Below are positions 9,575 through 19,279 of a DNA stretch of 64,000 nt, piece by piece (position 1 is the stretch's first letter; every line of letters begins with the position of its first letter). A program made the translations under genes and the position numbers. Source of the DNA: an uncultured Lachnotalea sp. (GTDB lineage: Bacteria > Bacillota > Clostridia > Lachnospirales > Lachnospiraceae); contig CAMSZT010000010.1 in NCBI GenBank assembly GCA_947066815.1, forward strand, positions 23,662-87,661, written 5' to 3'. The notes below the pieces were generated by a model. That model was not told the DNA's origin and made no database searches. It worked only from the letters and a program-made list of their open reading frames with translations.

Positions 9575-10494
9575 GGCTTCTCCTCCCTGATAATGACCAA
9601 AAATGAATTGGAAAATGCGGGAAACTGCCCCTCCTCGATCACCGTGTCAAACACCTTCGCCTCATCGAAGGTCAGAAGGCGCCCCATGTCAAAATTATTA
9701 AAATTGTTGTTCAGTTCTCCTGCCTTTGGAAGATAGTCATCGGAATAGATGCTCATCGGAAATTTATAATCCGGATAGGGGTAATAAAATTTTTCTACCC
9801 TGCAGCCGCAGCGTTTTACGATCTGCTCCAGCCCTTCTTTTGTAAAGGTGCGGGCATTTTTCGTGTTCCGATAGCCCTCGATCCCTTCATAGACCTCCTG
9901 CTTATGATCCTCCACGCATCCCGCCCAGTATTTCAGCCCGAATTTATTTTCAATGGCCATAATAATCTTCCCGCCCGGCTTTAAATGCCCTTTCAGGGAA
10001 CACAGGAAATCCTCATAGGGATCCTCCGTCCCCATGTAGCCGATCGCATATTCAAACACTCCGATCAGGGTGATGATATCATAGGTCTCCGTGAGACCGG
10101 CCGAAATGTCCCGGTAATTTCCAAGGAGGATCTCAATATTGCCAAGATCCTGATGACGGTAAGCATTGATCATAGAACGCTTTCTCGAAAGGTCGATGCA
10201 GGTCACCCTCCCGTACTTTTGGGCCAGTTTCCCCGTGATGGCGCCACACCCGGCCCCCACCTCCAGCACGGAGGCCTCTTTGTCATCCTCCATCCAGTCA
10301 ACGATGTTCTCCCTGTTTGCCGACAGATGGTACAATATGGCCCAGTCCTGACGTTCTCTTATGACCTCTTCATATCCGGCCGCACTGTGGTTCTTCACGA
10401 TGTCCAGCAGTTCGTCCTCCACCAGCCCGTCGGAGTAGAAATCCCTTCCCCCGTAAAACCGGTCATCCAGACGGATCTTTCCTATCATTTCCAT
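9571..10494 (-). CDS. class I SAM-dependent methyltransferase
   Basis: ASVLEVGAGCGAITGKLAQKYGRVTCIDLS (motif I), DIITLIGVFEYA; overlaps the downstream gene by ATGA. Confidence 0.88.
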   Translation of the reverse strand: MEMIGKIRLDDRFYGGRDFYSDGLVEDELLDIVKNHSAAGYEEVIRERQDWAILYHLSANRENIVDWMEDDKEASVLEVGAGCGAITGKLAQKYGRVTCIDLSRKRSMINAYRHQDLGNIEILLGNYRDISAGLTETYDIITLIGVFEYAIGYMGTEDPYEDFLCSLKGHLKPGGKIIMAIENKFGLKYWAGCVEDHKQEVYEGIEGYRNTKNARTFTKEGLEQIVKRCGCRVEKFYYPYPDYKFPMSIYSDDYLPKAGELNNNFNNFDMGRLLTFDEAKVFDTVIEEGQFPAFSNSFLVIIREEKP

Positions 10495-10506
10495 AATCTC
10501 CGCTCC

Positions 10507-11772
10507 CTAAACGATCTCTATTTCTGAATCCATGTCATAAAATCCCACGGAATTTTTATCGGATATCACCGTGATGTTGCAGACGTCATACAACCGGTGG
10601 TAGACCTGAAAATCATCCCCGCTGTAGCCGGTACAGCCCAGGGACAGCAGGTACTCCCCGCCCTGCAGGTTCATGGTCTGGACAAAGGAAGCTGTCCTCG
10701 TGCTCCCGGCCGCCGTGTGGTCCACATAGACATGCTCGAACATGGTATTGGTGCCAGTGATCTCCGTCCCCCGAAGATCCTTGATCGTAAAGGCAAAGAT
10801 CGGATTGATGATGTCCTGATGAAACAGGACCTTGAAGCGGATCGTAAACTTCTCTCCCTTCACAATGCTGTTGGTGATCAGTCCCTTGTCGTCGAGCAGC
10901 GCGTAATCGACGATGTGCGCCGCCCCGTCCCCGTATTCGAGGCAGTCCGGATTGTTGTTTAAACTGTCCTTCCAGAGCGTCCCCCCCGGGATATGTGCCC
11001 TCTCCTGCTCCCCGCCGGCTGCCGGGGCCGTGTCAAACTGATGGACGATCAGCTTTTTGTAGGCGTCGACCACTTCCTTGGGCGCCCCCTCCATGGCCTT
11101 CTCGCCCTTGTTCAGCAAAATGACCCTGTCGCAATATTTGGAAACGCTGCCCAGGTCATGGCTGACAAAGAGGATGGTCTTTCCCAGCTCCTTGAACTCC
11201 TCAAACTTTTTGTAGCACTTGGCCTGAAAAAACACGTCCCCCACCGACAGGGCCTCATCCACGATCAGGATCTCCGGATCGATGTTGATGGCTACGGCAA
11301 AAGCCAGCCGCACAAACATGCCGCTGGAGTAGGTTTTGACCGGCTGGCGGATAAATTCACCGATATCGGCAAACCGGAGGATCTCCTCCAGCCTTGCGTC
11401 GATCTCTTCTCTCCTGAAACCGTTCATCGTGCCGTTGAGATATACGTTTTCCAGGCCTGTGTATTCCATATTGAACCCGGCCCCCAACTCCAGGAGGGCC
11501 GAGATCCGCCCCTCGATCTCAACCTTCCCCTCTGTCGGGTTCAGGATCCCGGTGATGATCTTTAACATGGTGGATTTTCCGGAACCGTTGGTGCCGATCA
11601 GCCCCACCGTCTCTCCTTTTTGTACGGAAAAGGACATATGGTGCAGCGCATAATGCTCCACGTATTTTTTCTTTTTGGATAGACCGAGAGACTCTTTCAG
11701 CCGGTCGCTCGGCCTGCTGTATAATTTGTACATCTTGCTGACGTCTTTTACGTCGATCGCATGTTTGCCCAT
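10507..11772 (-). CDS. wzt: polysaccharide ABC transporter ATP-binding protein with Wzt-like C-terminal domain
   Basis: GLIGTNGSGKSTMLKIITGIL (Walker A), YSSGMFVRLAFAVAINIDPEILIVDEALSVGD, and a ~170 aa C-terminal beta domain (FTIRFKVLFHQDIINPIFAFTIKDLRGTEITGTNT). Confidence 0.9.
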   Translation of the reverse strand: MGKHAIDVKDVSKMYKLYSRPSDRLKESLGLSKKKKYVEHYALHHMSFSVQKGETVGLIGTNGSGKSTMLKIITGILNPTEGKVEIEGRISALLELGAGFNMEYTGLENVYLNGTMNGFRREEIDARLEEILRFADIGEFIRQPVKTYSSGMFVRLAFAVAINIDPEILIVDEALSVGDVFFQAKCYKKFEEFKELGKTILFVSHDLGSVSKYCDRVILLNKGEKAMEGAPKEVVDAYKKLIVHQFDTAPAAGGEQERAHIPGGTLWKDSLNNNPDCLEYGDGAAHIVDYALLDDKGLITNSIVKGEKFTIRFKVLFHQDIINPIFAFTIKDLRGTEITGTNTMFEHVYVDHTAAGSTRTASFVQTMNLQGGEYLLSLGCTGYSGDDFQVYHRLYDVCNITVISDKNSVGFYDMDSEIEIV

Positions 11773-11785
11773 ATCCATCTCCCCA

Positions 11786-12616
11786 CTATAATACGTCCGC
11801 AAAATGGACCTTCAGCCGTTTAAAGACCGCTGTCCCCAAGGCAAACACCGCCAGGGTGAACACCCAGAAATAGATCGTCAGCTTCGGATGCTCCCAGAAA
11901 TTCACCTTGTATACAAAGACATCCCGGTAGCCGGATGTGATATAGTACATGGGGTTCAGCTTAAAAACTGCCTTGACGGCCAACGGGATCTCCATGGTCT
12001 CCAGGTTCCACATGATCGGCGTCATCCAGATCCCCACCTGCAGGATGATGCTGATGATCTGCGTCAGATCCTTAAAAAACACCACCACCGCCGAAGTCGC
12101 GTAGGAAAGCCCCAGCACCAACACAAAGGTACAGAAGGAATAATAAACAAGCTGCAGGTAATAAAGATCCGGGAACTTCCCGTAGCAGCAGTAAATGACG
12201 ACGACCAGGACCACAAAGGCCGCATGGACGAACAGCGCCGAGATGATCTTGATGACCGGCAGGATGCTGATCCGGAACACGACCTTCTTCACCAGATAGG
12301 CGTACTCGTTGAGCGTGTTGGTGCCGGCCCCCCAGGCATCAGAAAAGAAAAACCAGGGGACGATGCCGGCGATCAGCCACAGGACAAAGGGAACCTCGAC
12401 CCCCGCTCCCATGGAGATATCCGGCGACTTTAACCCCTTCTGGAACACAAACCAGTATACCAGCACAGTCACGACCGGCTGGATAAATGCCCAGACCGCG
12501 CCGAAATAGGAACCGGCATACCTGGTCTTAAAATCATTTTTTGCTAATGACCATATCAGCTTCCTCTCCGAACAGATCTCTCTGAGCAGAGGAAACCGCT
12601 TCTTTCCTTCTGGCAT
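11786..12616 (-). CDS. wzm: polysaccharide ABC-2 type transporter permease
   Basis: LIWSLAKNDFKTRYAGSYFGAVWAFIQPVVTVLVYWFVF...; adjacent to wzt. Confidence 0.92.
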   Translation of the reverse strand: MPEGKKRFPLLREICSERKLIWSLAKNDFKTRYAGSYFGAVWAFIQPVVTVLVYWFVFQKGLKSPDISMGAGVEVPFVLWLIAGIVPWFFFSDAWGAGTNTLNEYAYLVKKVVFRISILPVIKIISALFVHAAFVVLVVVIYCCYGKFPDLYYLQLVYYSFCTFVLVLGLSYATSAVVVFFKDLTQIISIILQVGIWMTPIMWNLETMEIPLAVKAVFKLNPMYYITSGYRDVFVYKVNFWEHPKLTIYFWVFTLAVFALGTAVFKRLKVHFADVL

Positions 12617-12620
12617 AAAC

Positions 12621-13193
12621 CTACCCTCTTTTGCCGGCCGTATAAGCCGCGATGCCGTCCCATTTCCGGTCTTTTTCCGAAATGATCAGATCCTCTTTTC
12701 CCATCCCCTCCGGCATAGGCCACTCCACGCCGATCTGCGGATCGTCCCATTTCAGACCGCCCTCGTCGTTGGGATGGTAAAAATCCGTGCATTTATAGGC
12801 AAACTCCGCCGATCCGGAGAGCACCACAAAGCCGTGGGCAAAATTCTTCGGGATGAAAAACTGCTTTTTATTTTCCGCGGAGAGGATCACGCCGTGCCAT
12901 TTTCCATAAGTTTCGGAACCGGGACGAAGATCCACCGCCACGTCAAAGACCTCGCCGCTCACCACCCGCACCAGCTTGTCCTGGGGGAACCGGATCTGAA
13001 AATGAAGCCCCCGCAGCACCCCTTTCCTGGAGCTGGACTGATTGTCCTGCACAAACTCCAGGTCGATCCCGGCCGCCTTGTAGTCGTTATAATTATAAGT
13101 CTCCATAAAATATCCGCGCTCGTCGCCAAACACCGCCGGCGTGATGATCTTCAAGCCCTCGATCTCACAGGTTTCCACTGTTATCTTTCCCAT
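12621..13193 (-). CDS. rfbC: dTDP-4-dehydrorhamnose 3,5-epimerase
   Basis: GDERGYFMETYN...FVQDNQSSSRKGVLRGLHFQ...VDLRPGSETYGKW...IPKNFAHGFVVLS. Confidence 0.95.
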   Translation of the reverse strand: MGKITVETCEIEGLKIITPAVFGDERGYFMETYNYNDYKAAGIDLEFVQDNQSSSRKGVLRGLHFQIRFPQDKLVRVVSGEVFDVAVDLRPGSETYGKWHGVILSAENKKQFFIPKNFAHGFVVLSGSAEFAYKCTDFYHPNDEGGLKWDDPQIGVEWPMPEGMGKEDLIISEKDRKWDGIAAYTAGKRG

Positions 13194-13268
13194 TTCATCC
13201 TCCTTCTAAATCTGATCTTTTATGTTTTCCCCCCACAAAAGAAGCCGTCTTTTTCATAATTAATGGTT

Positions 13269-13298
13269 AGTATAGCACAGAAGACTCCCTTTCGTCTA
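13269..13298 (-). promoter_or_regulatory. candidate sigma-A promoter for the rfbC-wzm-wzt transcription unit
   Basis: Minus strand TAGACG-N18-TATACT with TG two bases before the -10, upstream of rfbC. Confidence 0.4.
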
Positions 13299-15515
13299 CT
13301 TTAAAGAGCAATCTCCTGAGGACAGGGACAGATTCTTGTTATAATACGGGTCGCCCGCCGCCAGCAGGCTCCCCCACCGCTCCCTCATAAACGCCTCCTC
13401 CTCCGAAAACCTCTTTTTCTTTTCCGGAGTATCCTCGCTCCCCCGGCTCAGGGATTCGTGATGATAGAGACAGGCCCGCGGCTCATACATAACCAGGAGT
13501 CCCGCCTCCCCGAGCCTCAGACAGAAATCCACATCGTTGAAAGCCACGGTCAGCGTTTCCTCCAGCCCTCCAAGCTTCCGATACTGTTCCCGCTTCGTCA
13601 TCAGACAGGCTCCCGTCACGGCACTGTAATCCTGCTGCAGGATCGCCCGGGCGAAATAGCCGGGGACCCATTCCGGCTGCCTGCTGAAAATGTGCCCGGC
13701 GACCCCCCCCAGGCCCAGGACCACGCCTCCATGCTGGATGGTGTCGTCCGGATAGAGGAGCTTCGCCCCCACCGCCCCGACCTCCGGCCGCTGGCAGTCG
13801 GCCAGCATGAGCCCCAGCCATTCCGGCGCAAGGACCTCCGTGTCGTTATTTAAAAGAAGGCAGTACTCTCCCCCGGCATTTTCCACACCGAAATTATTGA
13901 TGGCGGAATAGTTAAACGCTTTCTCCCAGTGCAGGACGCGGATCCTGTCGTCCTTCTCCAGTTCCCGGTAATAAGCAAAGGTCTCCTCTTTTTCACTGTT
14001 GTTCTCAAGAATGAGGATCTCATAATTCCGATATTCCGTTTTTGACAAGATGGATCCCACACACCTGCACAGACATTCTTTTTCATCCCTGTTTGGGATC
14101 AGGATCGACACCAGGGGCTCTCCCTTTAACTTATAGTCCACATAATAGTACCCTAGCTGCTCCTGCATTCCCACCAACGCCGGGACCTGCCGTCTCTTCA
14201 GATGCTCCTCGACCGCCCGCCGCCCGGCCTCATAGCAGTACATCTTGCTCTCCGGATTTGCCGCTGTGGAGAGAGGATGCATCCGCCAGTGATACAAAAC
14301 CTTCGGGATATGCGCCACCTTCCCGGACTGCTCCACGCACCGCAGGATAAAATCATAATCCTGCGCACCGTCAAATTCACTGCGAAAGGCGCCGGCCTTC
14401 TCCACCACGCTGCGCTTTGCCGCAAACAGATGGCAGATATAATTGTTGGAGCGCAGAAGGTCCAGGTTGAAGTCCGGCTTAAAATGGGGATCAAAATAAT
14501 GCTTCAGGTCCAGTGACACCTTATCCTCGTCGGAATAGGCCACGTCTGCCTCCGGATCCTCGTTGAAAACCTTCACAATCTCAAAAAGAGCCTCTCTGGA
14601 CAACAGATCATCATGATCCAACAGCATGATCACCTGACCGCGGGCCATTTTAAGGGCTTCATTGGTGTTGCCGGAGATTCCCTTATTCTGCGCCAGCTTT
14701 TTATACCGGATCCGCCCGTCCCTCCGGTATCTTTTCATCTCCTTTTCTACGGTATCGTCCTCGGCCGCCCCTCCGTCCGCGATACAGAGCTCCCAGTTCC
14801 CGTAGGTCTGTTTTTTTACGGAATCGATCATCTGATGCAGGAATCCCCTCGGCGTCTTATAGGCGGGCACGATGATGCTGACCAAAGGCTCATAGGCAAA
14901 GCTCCCGGCGGCCTGTCTTTCCAGCTCCTTTTTGGATGTCCTGTGCTTCAGCCGCCAGACATCATACCCATAGGCCCCGGAAGCATAGCGGATCTTCCAC
15001 TGGTCCTTAAGCGCCTCCACACCGGACTTTCTCAGGGTCTCAAGATCCGTCTTAAGTTCCTTCAGGCGGTAGCTTTTTAATATCTTTTTGGCGGGCATAT
15101 AAGGGCGCATGGCCTTTTCCTGCTTTTTCTTCAACTCCCGAATGTCCAGGAAAAGCCGGATCTCGTCGGTCCCGTTCTCCATGATCCAAAAATAATCCTG
15201 TCCCTCTTCGTACCGGAACCGGATGTCAAACCCGCAGTTTAGATCCCGCCCGTCTCCCCATACGCTGAAACTGGCATCTTCCCGTCTCGTTTTATGAAAG
15301 ATGAGAGGCACCTCTTCTCCCTGCTCCGTACAGACCCGATAAACGGGCGGCTGTCCGCAGGCGGTAGAAATCCCCCAGCCTCCCATCGATACATGATCTG
15401 AGGTGAGCAGGATCTGATCCACTGAATATTTTAAAGATTCTTCTTCCGGCATTTCTTTTTCTGTTTTTGTCTCCAGACCTGATGACATGATCCCCATTCC
15501 TTTCTCAATTCCCAT
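13296..15515 (-). CDS. tandem GT2-domain glycosyltransferase
   Basis: Two GT2 cores: LVSIIVPAYKTPRGFLHQMIDSV...LLDHDDLL and LVSILIPNRDEKECLCRCVGSIL...LLNNDTEV. Confidence 0.9.
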   Translation of the reverse strand: MGIEKGMGIMSSGLETKTEKEMPEEESLKYSVDQILLTSDHVSMGGWGISTACGQPPVYRVCTEQGEEVPLIFHKTRREDASFSVWGDGRDLNCGFDIRFRYEEGQDYFWIMENGTDEIRLFLDIRELKKKQEKAMRPYMPAKKILKSYRLKELKTDLETLRKSGVEALKDQWKIRYASGAYGYDVWRLKHRTSKKELERQAAGSFAYEPLVSIIVPAYKTPRGFLHQMIDSVKKQTYGNWELCIADGGAAEDDTVEKEMKRYRRDGRIRYKKLAQNKGISGNTNEALKMARGQVIMLLDHDDLLSREALFEIVKVFNEDPEADVAYSDEDKVSLDLKHYFDPHFKPDFNLDLLRSNNYICHLFAAKRSVVEKAGAFRSEFDGAQDYDFILRCVEQSGKVAHIPKVLYHWRMHPLSTAANPESKMYCYEAGRRAVEEHLKRRQVPALVGMQEQLGYYYVDYKLKGEPLVSILIPNRDEKECLCRCVGSILSKTEYRNYEILILENNSEKEETFAYYRELEKDDRIRVLHWEKAFNYSAINNFGVENAGGEYCLLLNNDTEVLAPEWLGLMLADCQRPEVGAVGAKLLYPDDTIQHGGVVLGLGGVAGHIFSRQPEWVPGYFARAILQQDYSAVTGACLMTKREQYRKLGGLEETLTVAFNDVDFCLRLGEAGLLVMYEPRACLYHHESLSRGSEDTPEKKKRFSEEEAFMRERWGSLLAAGDPYYNKNLSLSSGDCSLK

Positions 15516-15521
15516 ACCCGC

Positions 15522-17129
15522 TCAGCTGCAGCCGCCGAGCATCATCGATACCGCCCTCTGCACCGCCAGCCCGTTAAGGACCACCGCGGCAAGGACGATC
15601 CCTGCGTCCAGGGTTCCCTTCACCGCCGCGCTTCCGCCCACCTTCAGCCTTTTATTCCGCAGGGTCAGGAGGAAGAGCGGGAGGACCGGCAGAAAATACC
15701 GGCCCTGAACGCCCCGGATATAGAGTTCCCCGACGGGCGTCCACCCGAGCAGCATCGACAAAAGGACCAGAAAGGACACCCCCGCACAGATCAACAGACA
15801 CCAAACCCGCTTTCCGGCAGACAGAAGGATACCGTCCTCCTCCTTGAGCGCCGCCAGAAATAAAAGAGCAGTAAAACCGGTCACACAGAGAGAACGCAGG
15901 GGAATATTGAGCGCCCCCAGTTCCCCGCCGATCATCGTCTCCCAGAAAAAGCTGGTCTGGGTGCGGACCGTGTTCAGCAAAAGATACAGAAAATGGAGCG
16001 GGCTTTTGAGGAGCATCCCCAGGGTGTACCCCGGCGCGTCGGCCCAGGCGATATAGTTCTCCCCGCCCCCTGCGTATTCCGTCAGGGCCGCCATATTGTT
16101 GACTGTCAGGGAGAGCGCCGCCAGGAGAAACACCGCTGCCGCGGAGATAAGATAGAACCGGCGGGAGGGGAATTTTTCCTTCGGAATCAGGAGACAGAGC
16201 CCAGCCAGCAGAAAATAGACCACCTTGCAGGGCACCAGCGCCATCAGAAGGACGGCGAGCACTGCCACCTCCCGCTTTCCGATCCGCTCCTTCACAAAGG
16301 CATCCTCAAAGCAGACCGCCGTAAAAAGGAAGGACAGGGAGAGGGGCACCACGTCGTAGGACATGGAGGAGGCCAGCTCCAGGGACATCGGCAGCATGGC
16401 CGCCGTAAAAAAGATCATCTTCCCGAAGGGAGCCCGTTTGATGGCCTGGTACATACAGGCCGCGAAAAAGAGCAGGTTCCCCAGCCGGCCGAGGAGCATG
16501 GTCCCGGCCCACCCCAGATGGAGGATCCGTCCCAGGGTGATGCCGGCCGCCTGGGGCAGATGGGGGATGGGCCCTGTCCCCATGGGCTCATAGGTAAAGC
16601 TCACCAGCCCGGGAGCCTCGCAGGGCTTAAAAAGAGCGTCGTAAAAGGCCCTATAGTTCTCTTTCGTCTGGCCGTTCAGCGCCCCCAGAGGGGCGCCCGC
16701 GTCCTCAGCCCGCATCCGGATCATCCCGTCCTCGTCCAGCGAGTCCATGAACAGCATCTCGTCCGACCACCGGTAAGCCGTAGTATAATGGACGATCTCG
16801 TCCGGCGCGCTTAAAGGCGGGAGCAGGAGCATCCAGGCAAGGCCCGATGCCAGGGCACAGACGAGGAACAGCCTTTCCGGTCTGGCCTGCTTCTTTTGGG
16901 CACCCGTGTATATAAAAAAGGCTCCCAGCCCTGCCGCAAAGGCCAGCAAAAAGAGGGTGGCTCCGCAGTAGACCTTCAGCGCCCTGCTGCTGTAACCATC
17001 CAGCACGATCCAAATCTCCGTCTTAAAGCCGAGGACCCAGAAAGCCGCCAGGAGCAGCGTCCCAAACGCCAGCAGGATCCACAGCTTCTGCCTTTTCAGT
17101 TTTTCTCCGATCTCTCTCCAGCTTTTCAT
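15522..17129 (-). CDS. DUF2142-type polytopic membrane protein
   Basis: SAPDEIVHYTTAYRWSDEML motif, multi-TM 535 aa. Confidence 0.78.
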   Translation of the reverse strand: MKSWREIGEKLKRQKLWILLAFGTLLLAAFWVLGFKTEIWIVLDGYSSRALKVYCGATLFLLAFAAGLGAFFIYTGAQKKQARPERLFLVCALASGLAWMLLLPPLSAPDEIVHYTTAYRWSDEMLFMDSLDEDGMIRMRAEDAGAPLGALNGQTKENYRAFYDALFKPCEAPGLVSFTYEPMGTGPIPHLPQAAGITLGRILHLGWAGTMLLGRLGNLLFFAACMYQAIKRAPFGKMIFFTAAMLPMSLELASSMSYDVVPLSLSFLFTAVCFEDAFVKERIGKREVAVLAVLLMALVPCKVVYFLLAGLCLLIPKEKFPSRRFYLISAAAVFLLAALSLTVNNMAALTEYAGGGENYIAWADAPGYTLGMLLKSPLHFLYLLLNTVRTQTSFFWETMIGGELGALNIPLRSLCVTGFTALLFLAALKEEDGILLSAGKRVWCLLICAGVSFLVLLSMLLGWTPVGELYIRGVQGRYFLPVLPLFLLTLRNKRLKVGGSAAVKGTLDAGIVLAAVVLNGLAVQRAVSMMLGGCS

Positions 17130-17175
17130 ACGCTCCCCCGGGCAGGGCTTCCTGCCATGTTTCCTCTTAATTCAT

Positions 17176-17367
17176 GTAATTGCGGGAATATTCTGGCAAT
17201 ATGTCCGTCCAAAGCCTGCAGCGCCAACCGTTCCGGCAAACCCAGAACCACAGAAGCCACTCGGGATCCGTCCCTCCTGTCTTCCCTGGTCTTGCCTCCA
17301 CGGCGCAGAGGGCTTTTCCCGGAAATATTGCCAGAATATTCAACAAATCTATGAATTTCGCAATTAC
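17176..17367. repeat. imperfect long inverted-repeat (foldback) element
   Basis: Arms GAATATTCTGGCAATATGTCC (17186-17206) and GGAAATATTGCCAGAATATTC (17321-17341) are complementary at 20/21; outer GTAATTGCG (17176-17184) / CGCAATTAC (17359-17367); partial pairing continues inward to GCGCC/GGCGC. Confidence 0.75.
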
Positions 17368-17377
17368 CATTTCTCCG

Positions 17378-18208
17378 TCATCGTTTTTTCGCATTGACCC
17401 AGAGATAGATCTGGATCAGCTCGTTCCTGGCGTGGCGGATCAGCATACTGACCATGAGCTCGAACCGGTTCAGGTGCACGGCCCCGAGCCCGTTATGCTT
17501 TTTCAGGAGCTTTTTATGCTCCAGATTGTAGGTCTTCCGGTCGTCGTTGATCAGGTTCCCGGTGTTGGAATCGTTGCGGACCCGGAACCCGTTCAGCTCC
17601 TCATGGATCACATAGATCTTTCCCAGGCAGGCCATCCTGAGCCACATGTCAAAATCCAGGATATAGGGAAATTCCGGATCAAACCCGCCCGCCCTCTCCC
17701 AGGAACTTCTGGGGAAGAGGGTGTTGCAGGGTGCGCCGAAAAAGCTTTTGAAGATCAGCGCCCGCTTCGCCACCTTTTTTCCGTCTAAAAGGCCGGATCT
17801 GGGATACCGCTTGAAGCAGCCGGTCCGTTCCCCCTTCTCATCGATCAGCGCCGTGTCGCTCATGACCAGCGTCACCTCCGGATGCTTAAGGAGCGCCCGA
17901 AGCTCCTTTTTGATGCTGTCCCGGTACAGGATGTCGTCGGCGCAGATCAGCTTGATGTAGTCCCCCTTGGCCTCGGCAAGACATTTGTTCCAGTTCCCGG
18001 TCATCCCCAGATTTTTCTCGTTCTTTACAATGCGGACCCTCGGATCCTTCACGGATCTTACCACCTCGAGGGTGTTGTCTCTGGAACAGTCGTCCACCAC
18101 CACCAGCTCGATGTTCTCATATTCCTGGGAGAGTACCGACTCCATGGTCTTTTTTATATAGACGGCGCTGTTGTAGGCCGGGATACACACACTTACCAGA
18201 GGCTTCAT
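17378..18208 (-). CDS. glycosyltransferase family 2
   Basis: LVSVCIPAYNSAVYIKKTMESVLSQEYENIELVVVDDCSRDNT... Confidence 0.93.
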   Translation of the reverse strand: MKPLVSVCIPAYNSAVYIKKTMESVLSQEYENIELVVVDDCSRDNTLEVVRSVKDPRVRIVKNEKNLGMTGNWNKCLAEAKGDYIKLICADDILYRDSIKKELRALLKHPEVTLVMSDTALIDEKGERTGCFKRYPRSGLLDGKKVAKRALIFKSFFGAPCNTLFPRSSWERAGGFDPEFPYILDFDMWLRMACLGKIYVIHEELNGFRVRNDSNTGNLINDDRKTYNLEHKKLLKKHNGLGAVHLNRFELMVSMLIRHARNELIQIYLWVNAKKR

Positions 18209-18555
18209 GATCCGGACTCCTTTTCACGTTCATTGTCATCGATGGCGATCCGCTGCACCAGGTCCTTGACCTTTGTCTCCAGCTGGGAGATCCGCATAGA
18301 CATGGAGAAATTCTTCACCAGCAGAAGAAAGATCATGAGCAGAAAGATGAAGTTCGCCGTGGACATGGTGCCGACCAGGCCGGAAAGCCAGTCCGCCGCC
18401 TGGGGAAAAACGCTGAAGACGACCAGGAGCAGGGCAAAGAACACCCAGAACATGGCGTCCTCGATCTTTGCCTTGGACTGGCGGATCTTGCGCAGCATAA
18501 CGACGAGCACCAAAAGCGACATCAGGATCAATACGATCCGAAGTACCGTTGTCAT
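18205..18555 (-). CDS. DUF2304 small membrane protein
   Basis: 116 aa, hydrophobic segments, ATGA-type overlaps with flanking GT2 genes. Confidence 0.75.
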   Translation of the reverse strand: MTTVLRIVLILMSLLVLVVMLRKIRQSKAKIEDAMFWVFFALLLVVFSVFPQAADWLSGLVGTMSTANFIFLLMIFLLLVKNFSMSMRISQLETKVKDLVQRIAIDDNEREKESGS

Positions 18556-19277
18556 TCTTCCCCTCCCCCTCCCTTCTTCTTATAGCGTCTGTCCCGTTTT
18601 CTGAAATTCTGGATGAGCAGGATGGAAAAAAGCATCTTGCTCATATATTTTGCGGCGTTGACCGGCTTTAAATAGCTCTCCCCGGCGATCCGCTCATCCA
18701 TGGCCACCTGCACCTCCGCCACCTTTGCCCCCTGCCGGATCAGATAGGAGATCGTGTCCGGCTCCGGCCCGTAATTTAAGCCCAGGGCAAACTCCTCGAT
18801 CATCTTCCGGCTGAACATGCGCATCCCGGAGGTGGGATCCTTGATCTTCACCCCCGTGGTCAGGCGGATGGCAAGGGCGATCAGATTGCTGCCAAACATC
18901 CGCATGCTCCTGGGTTTTTTCTCCGTGACAAAGCGGGAGCCGATGACGATATCGTAGCCCTCCTCCATCTTTTTCTTCATGGCTCCGATATATTCCGGCC
19001 GGTGCTGGCCGTCCCCGTCAAACTGGACGGCGTAGGGATAATGATTCCGCCAGGCATACTTAAGCCCCGCCTGAAAGCCCCCGGCCAGCCCCAGGTTGAC
19101 CGGAAGGTCCAGAAGGTTGTAGCCGTTTTTGCGGCAGATCGCGGCCGTACTGTCCGCGGAACCGTCGTTGACCACCACATAATCCAGCTCCGGATAATGG
19201 CTCGCCAGGTTTCCGACCACTCGCTCGATATTCTCCTCTTCGTTGTACGCAGGTATGATCACCAAGACCTCCGACAT
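18552..19277 (-). CDS. glycosyltransferase family 2 (DPM1-like)
   Basis: MSEVLVIIPAYNEEENIERVVGNL...VVNDGSADST...QFDGDGQH. Confidence 0.92.
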   Translation of the reverse strand: MSEVLVIIPAYNEEENIERVVGNLASHYPELDYVVVNDGSADSTAAICRKNGYNLLDLPVNLGLAGGFQAGLKYAWRNHYPYAVQFDGDGQHRPEYIGAMKKKMEEGYDIVIGSRFVTEKKPRSMRMFGSNLIALAIRLTTGVKIKDPTSGMRMFSRKMIEEFALGLNYGPEPDTISYLIRQGAKVAEVQVAMDERIAGESYLKPVNAAKYMSKMLFSILLIQNFRKRDRRYKKKGGGGEE

Positions 19278-19279
19278 GG

